Source: an uncultured Oscillospiraceae bacterium
Lineage (GTDB): Bacteria > Bacillota > Clostridia > Oscillospirales > Oscillospiraceae
Assembly (NCBI GenBank): GCA_944385645.1
Contig: CALWYA010000079.1
Location: 1-7,005, forward strand
Direction: 5' to 3'
DNA: 7,005 nucleotides
Position numbers and translations under genes: made by a program. Shown here piece by piece: positions 4,464-7,005 of this stretch. Below the pieces are notes generated by a model. The model was given only the letters and a program-made list of their open reading frames with translations. It did not search any database and had not been told where the DNA came from. Within the stretch, counting starts at the first letter, position 1. Each line of letters begins with the position of its first letter.

Positions 4464-5326
4464 AAGAGAAATCGGACCGGGAGACCGGGCCGGAGTTCTC
4501 CCTGGACCAGTGGCTGGACACGGCGGTGCGGGGCATCCGCTTCGGTCCGGACCGGCGGGCGGTGCGGGCCGAGCTCTATGGCCACCTGGAGGACAAGATT
4601 GCCGACCTGCGGCGCATCTTCCCCGACCTGACCGACCAAGAGGCCCAAGAGCGGGCCCTGGCGGGGATGGGGGACGCCGCGGAGATTGGCAAGCAGCTGG
4701 CCCGGGTCCACAGGCCCTGGCTGGGGTATCTCTGGCGGGTCTCCCAGGTGCTGCTGGCCCTCTGCCTGGTCTGGTATCTGGGCTTCAACATCTCCCTGGG
4801 GGACGACGGCTGGCCGGGGGGAGATGACTCCGACTTCGAGTGGTGGGACTTCGACGGCCTGCCCTATGACGCCGGCCTGATCGACTGGTATCGGGAGATC
4901 TACCTGCCCGGGGACGACCCGGACCAGCTGCTGACCCTCTCCCCCGATTTGACTACCCGGATCGGCGGGCAGAACGTCTCTCTCCTCCGGGGGGCCCTGT
5001 GGGAGGAGGACGGGGGCGCCCGCGTCCTGTACCTCCACCTCCGGGTGGACAGCTGGAAATTTTGGGAGCTGGGGGAGCTGGAGGGGGACTGGCTGACGAT
5101 CACCGACGACCGGGGCAACACCTACGGTCTGGGGCTGGAGGGGCCGAAAACCGAGCTCGGCGGGCTGCTCAGCAGCCTGAGCGGCAGGGGCTACGGTCCC
5201 TTCCACCACTGCTACGTGCTGAAGCTCTGGGGGATCGACCCGGAGGCGGAGCGGCTGCGGCTGGATTACGGCCCGGTGGGTTCCCTGTTCTCGTTCACAG
5301 TAGATTTCGAGGAGGGAGCGGCATGA
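4460..5326 (+). CDS. HAAS3: HAAS-domain transmembrane protein with acidic linker and ectodomain
   Basis: The product has 288 residues. After a polar 17-residue lead the HAAS-like domain spans 18-96 and matches HAAS2 at 69 of 79 positions by eye. One membrane segment follows (about 97-113). Residues 114-155 are very acidic and rich in Trp and Gly, with 14 Asp/Glu against one Arg. The remaining external domain has LYLHLRVDSW, ITDDRGNTYGLGLEG and a closing strand GSLFSFTVDFEEG, homologous in outline to HAAS2 (YLRLEVQA, VDDRGNVIP). ATG 4460 overlaps the B1 stop and has GAGGGGG (4446-4452) spaced 7 bases; an in-frame extension to 4364 would run into B1 and is not favoured. The stop overlaps B2 by ATGA. 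It probably senses with B2 and signals through the same kind of HAAS domain as HAAS2. The ligand is unknown. Confidence 0.85.
   Translation: MKEKSDRETGPEFSLDQWLDTAVRGIRFGPDRRAVRAELYGHLEDKIADLRRIFPDLTDQEAQERALAGMGDAAEIGKQLARVHRPWLGYLWRVSQVLLALCLVWYLGFNISLGDDGWPGGDDSDFEWWDFDGLPYDAGLIDWYREIYLPGDDPDQLLTLSPDLTTRIGGQNVSLLRGALWEEDGGARVLYLHLRVDSWKFWELGELEGDWLTITDDRGNTYGLGLEGPKTELGGLLSSLSGRGYGPFHHCYVLKLWGIDPEAERLRLDYGPVGSLFSFTVDFEEGAA
4531..4562 (+). repeat. 32-bp exact direct repeat in HAAS3, partner 3006-3037
   Basis: This is the second copy of the GIRFGPDRRA-coding stretch. Further shared stretches follow, such as those encoding DLRRIFPDLTD and HRPWLGYLWR. Confidence 0.85.
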
Positions 5327-6057
5327 AGAAATTCCAGTTCCATCTGCCCCGACTGGGGCGGCGGGGTAAAATCCTCCGGAACCTGCTGGCGACCCTGCTC
5401 CTGCTGACTCTGATCTGGGGACAGTTCCTGTGCCCCCTATTCTGGCCGGAGTGGGAGTTCCGCCGGGCGGAGCGGCGGCTGCTCCTGCCCCCCTCAGAGG
5501 TCGTCCTGCACCTGGACTCCCCCGGCGGGCGCATCTACCGGGAGGGACAGTCCAGGCCCATCCTGCGGCGCGACCACCAGTTCATCGGCGTGGGGGACGG
5601 GTACGCCATTACGGTCGCCCTGAAGGACCGCCCCCCTCTCTTTTCCGCCCCACATGTATATGTCGAAACCTGGGACCTGTCCGCCCAGGAGGGAAAGGTC
5701 AAGGTGATCACCACCTCCATTGCCAACCTCTACGCCGACTGGCGGCGGGAGGCCGAGGAGGGCTTTCTCCGCACCTATCGGTTCAGCATGGGTCTGGTGG
5801 CCCTGGACCTGCCCGCCGGCACGGTCCAGGGAGAGCTGACCGTGGAGGAGGACGGGAAAACCTACCAGACGGACAGCGGCGTGAACGACGCCGGGGTGTG
5901 CCTGTTCTCCTTCCCGCATCTCGAGGGCGATGTCTCATTTTCCTATGGCCTGCCCTACACCCTGCGGCTGTACGGCCAAGACGGCGCGGTGCTCCTGGAG
6001 CAGACCGGCAGCATCCCCCAATCAGACGCGCTCATCACGATTGGATTTAGGTCTTAG
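5323..6057 (+). CDS. B2: N-terminally anchored extracytoplasmic partner of HAAS3
   Basis: The product has 244 residues. The basic start HLPRLGRRGKILRNL (7-21) leads into a membrane segment at about 17-37. RRAERRLLLPP (47-57) follows, as in B1. The C-terminal part, LVALDLPAGTVQGELTVEEDG (158-178), then CLFSFP (193-198), then LYGQDGAVLLEQTG (216-229), lines up with A1 (LMAAFHLPEGT, LFSVP, YYDKDGNVLLTWDG). This links the A and B proteins into one loose family. A beta-sandwich fold is likely but not shown. ATG 5323 overlaps the HAAS3 stop, with GAGGAGG at 5309-5315 spaced 7 bases. It is the last gene of the island, and TAG at 6055-6057 is followed within 6 bases by a strong hairpin. No lipobox, sortase signal or catalytic motif is seen. 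A sensor or partner role is inferred from its repeated pairing with HAAS genes. Confidence 0.83.
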   Translation: MKKFQFHLPRLGRRGKILRNLLATLLLLTLIWGQFLCPLFWPEWEFRRAERRLLLPPSEVVLHLDSPGGRIYREGQSRPILRRDHQFIGVGDGYAITVALKDRPPLFSAPHVYVETWDLSAQEGKVKVITTSIANLYADWRREAEEGFLRTYRFSMGLVALDLPAGTVQGELTVEEDGKTYQTDSGVNDAGVCLFSFPHLEGDVSFSYGLPYTLRLYGQDGAVLLEQTGSIPQSDALITIGFRS

Positions 6058-6058
6058 A

Positions 6059-6096
6059 GAAAAACAGCCCGGAGCGGCATGGCCGCTCCGGGCTGT
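6059..6096 (-). terminator. Intrinsic terminator for the minus-strand pnp transcript
   Basis: Arms 6064-6078 and 6082-6096 form a perfect 15-bp GC-rich stem with a 3-base loop. On the minus strand the stem is followed by a run of five T (plus-strand A 6059-6063 region), giving a canonical terminator about 80 bases past the pnp stop. On the plus strand no T-run follows, though the hairpin begins only 6 bases after the B2 stop and may still define or protect that 3' end. Confidence 0.8.
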
Positions 6097-6108
6097 CTGA
6101 ACAATTCC

Positions 6109-6162
6109 AATCTTTTGTGCGTTCCCGCCCCCGCAGGGGGCGGGAACAGCAAGGAAAAGATT
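6109..6162. repeat. Long interrupted hairpin between the convergent operon and pnp
   Basis: A perfect 12-bp core (6121-6132 with 6136-6147, loop GCA) is extended by TGC/GCA across a bulged A and then by AATCTTTT (6109-6116) with AAAAGATT (6155-6162). No adjacent T-run makes it canonical in either direction. It lies in the 3' untranslated region of pnp. The core resembles the hairpin at 456-483. Confidence 0.65.
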
Positions 6163-6177
6163 CCAAGTGGTTCCAAA

Positions 6178-7005
6178 TTACTTGATGGGCTCGCCGGCGG
6201 CCTTCTTGGCGCGGATCTCCTTCAGGGCGTCCTTGTAGGACAGGTTGACCCGGCCCTTGTCGTCGATGTCGGTGACCTTGACCCAGATCATGTCGCCGAT
6301 GTTGACCACGTCCTCCACCTTCTCCACCCGGTGATCGGCCAGCTTGGAGATGTGGACCATGCCGTCCTTGCCGGGGGCCAGCTCCACAAAGGCGCCGAAC
6401 TGGAGGATGCGGACCACCTTGCCGTAGTACAGCTGCCCCACCTCGGGGACGAACACGATGGTCTCGATCATCTTCTTGGCGGCGTCGCAGGCCTCGGCGT
6501 TGGGGGAGGCGATGTGGATGGTGCCGTCGTCCTCGATGTCCACGGTGGCGCCGGACTCGGCGGTGATCTTCTGGATGACGGAGCCGCCCTTGCCGATGAC
6601 CTCACGGATCTTGTCGGGGTCGATCTTCATGGTGATCATCTTGGGGGCGTACTTGCTCACCTCGGGACGGGGGGCGGCGATGCAGGGCAGCATCACCTCG
6701 TCCAGGATGGCGTACCGGGCGTCCCGGGTGATGTCCAGGGCCTCCTTGATGATCTCGTGGGTGAGGCCGTCGTTCTTCAGGTCCATCTGGATGGCGGTGA
6801 TGCCGGCCTTGGTGCCGGCCACCTTGAAGTCCATCTCGCCGTGGAAGTCCTCCACGCCCTGGATGTCGATGAAGGTGGTGAAGCCGCCGTCGTCGTCCTG
6901 GATCAGGCCGCAGGAGATGCCGGCCACCGGGGCCTTGATGGGCACGCCGGCGTCCATGAGGGCCAGGGTGGAGCCGCAGATGGAGCCCTGGGAGGTGGAG
7001 CCGTT
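6178..7005 (-). CDS. pnp: Polyribonucleotide nucleotidyltransferase (PNPase), C-terminal 275 residues
   Basis: PNPase is a phosphorolytic 3'-5' exoribonuclease of the cytosolic RNA decay machinery; it works as a trimer. The frame runs in from the right edge (NGSTSQGSICGSTLAL directly before MDAGVPIKAP) and ends at TAA 6180-6178. About 60% of the usual 700-residue protein lies outside. The visible part starts in the second RNase PH-like core domain. In VEDFHGEMDFKVAGT the two metal-binding aspartates spaced six apart (fragment residues 53 and 59; E. coli D486 and D492) are kept. A KH domain follows, with the VIGKGG motif in MKIDPDKIREVIGKGG, then an S1 domain (VGQLYYGKVVRILQFGAFVELAPGKDGMVHIS). 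The C-terminus ends soon after S1 (KKAAGEPIK), without a long tail. It is a housekeeping gene convergent with the island and has its own terminator at 6059-6096. Confidence 0.97.
   Translation of the reverse strand, partial: NGSTSQGSICGSTLALMDAGVPIKAPVAGISCGLIQDDDGGFTTFIDIQGVEDFHGEMDFKVAGTKAGITAIQMDLKNDGLTHEIIKEALDITRDARYAILDEVMLPCIAAPRPEVSKYAPKMITMKIDPDKIREVIGKGGSVIQKITAESGATVDIEDDGTIHIASPNAEACDAAKKMIETIVFVPEVGQLYYGKVVRILQFGAFVELAPGKDGMVHISKLADHRVEKVEDVVNIGDMIWVKVTDIDDKGRVNLSYKDALKEIRAKKAAGEPIK

Noticed and set aside
2962..5326. HAAS proteins as anti-sigma factors
   Set aside because: No zinc anti-sigma motif is visible and no sigma factor gene is present; the HLEDR, LTDEEA and MG pattern with a PadR neighbour fits the HAAS/DUF1700 type.
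6064..6096. Canonical plus-strand terminator of the island
   Set aside because: The stem is strong but no T-run follows it on the plus strand; the T-run is on the minus-strand side, so it is assigned to pnp.

Overview
The window comes from a GC-rich member of the Clostridia. High third-position GC, strong AGGAGG-type ribosome binding sites, ATGA-coupled genes, and the PadR and PNPase sequences all fit a gut Oscillospiraceae-like lineage. This placement is inference from style and was not tested by search.

Layout. (1) Bases 1-405 hold the 3' end of a plus-strand gene resembling a family 2 glycosyltransferase. It is closed by tandem stops and an intrinsic terminator at 502-538. (2) Bases 542-591 hold a near-consensus sigma-A promoter built into a 45-bp inverted repeat, which looks like a PadR autoregulatory operator. 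(3) Bases 676-6057 hold one co-directional island: a PadR-type repressor; two tandem paralogous membrane-anchored extracytoplasmic proteins (called A1 and A2 here); a short HAAS/DUF1700-like membrane protein without an ectodomain (HAAS1); a 249-bp gap holding a GC-rich hairpin segment and a 16-unit heptanucleotide array; then a duplicated two-gene module, HAAS2-B1 and HAAS3-B2. (4) Bases 6058-6177 hold two strong hairpins between convergent genes. One is a canonical terminator for the minus strand. (5) Bases 6178-7005, minus strand, hold the C-terminal 275 residues of polynucleotide phosphorylase (pnp).

How the genes may work together. PadR repressors are commonly encoded beside HAAS/DUF1700 proteins, whose cytosolic helical domain is thought to connect a membrane or extracytoplasmic input to the repressor. 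Here one PadR gene is followed by three HAAS proteins. Two of them carry sizeable ectodomains, and there are also four N-terminally anchored proteins that are mostly extracytoplasmic. The cytosolic HAAS parts of HAAS2 and HAAS3 are nearly identical (69 of 79 positions by eye), while their ectodomains and partner proteins have diverged. I read this as a duplicated surface-sensing module feeding a common cytosolic output. That reading is inference. There is no enzyme, transporter or toxin in the island, so what it senses or does is unknown.

The most noteworthy signals are the operator-promoter, the paralogue expansion, the heptamer array just upstream of the HAAS2 start, and a 56-bp direct repeat in which one G/A difference sets the stop codon of A2.
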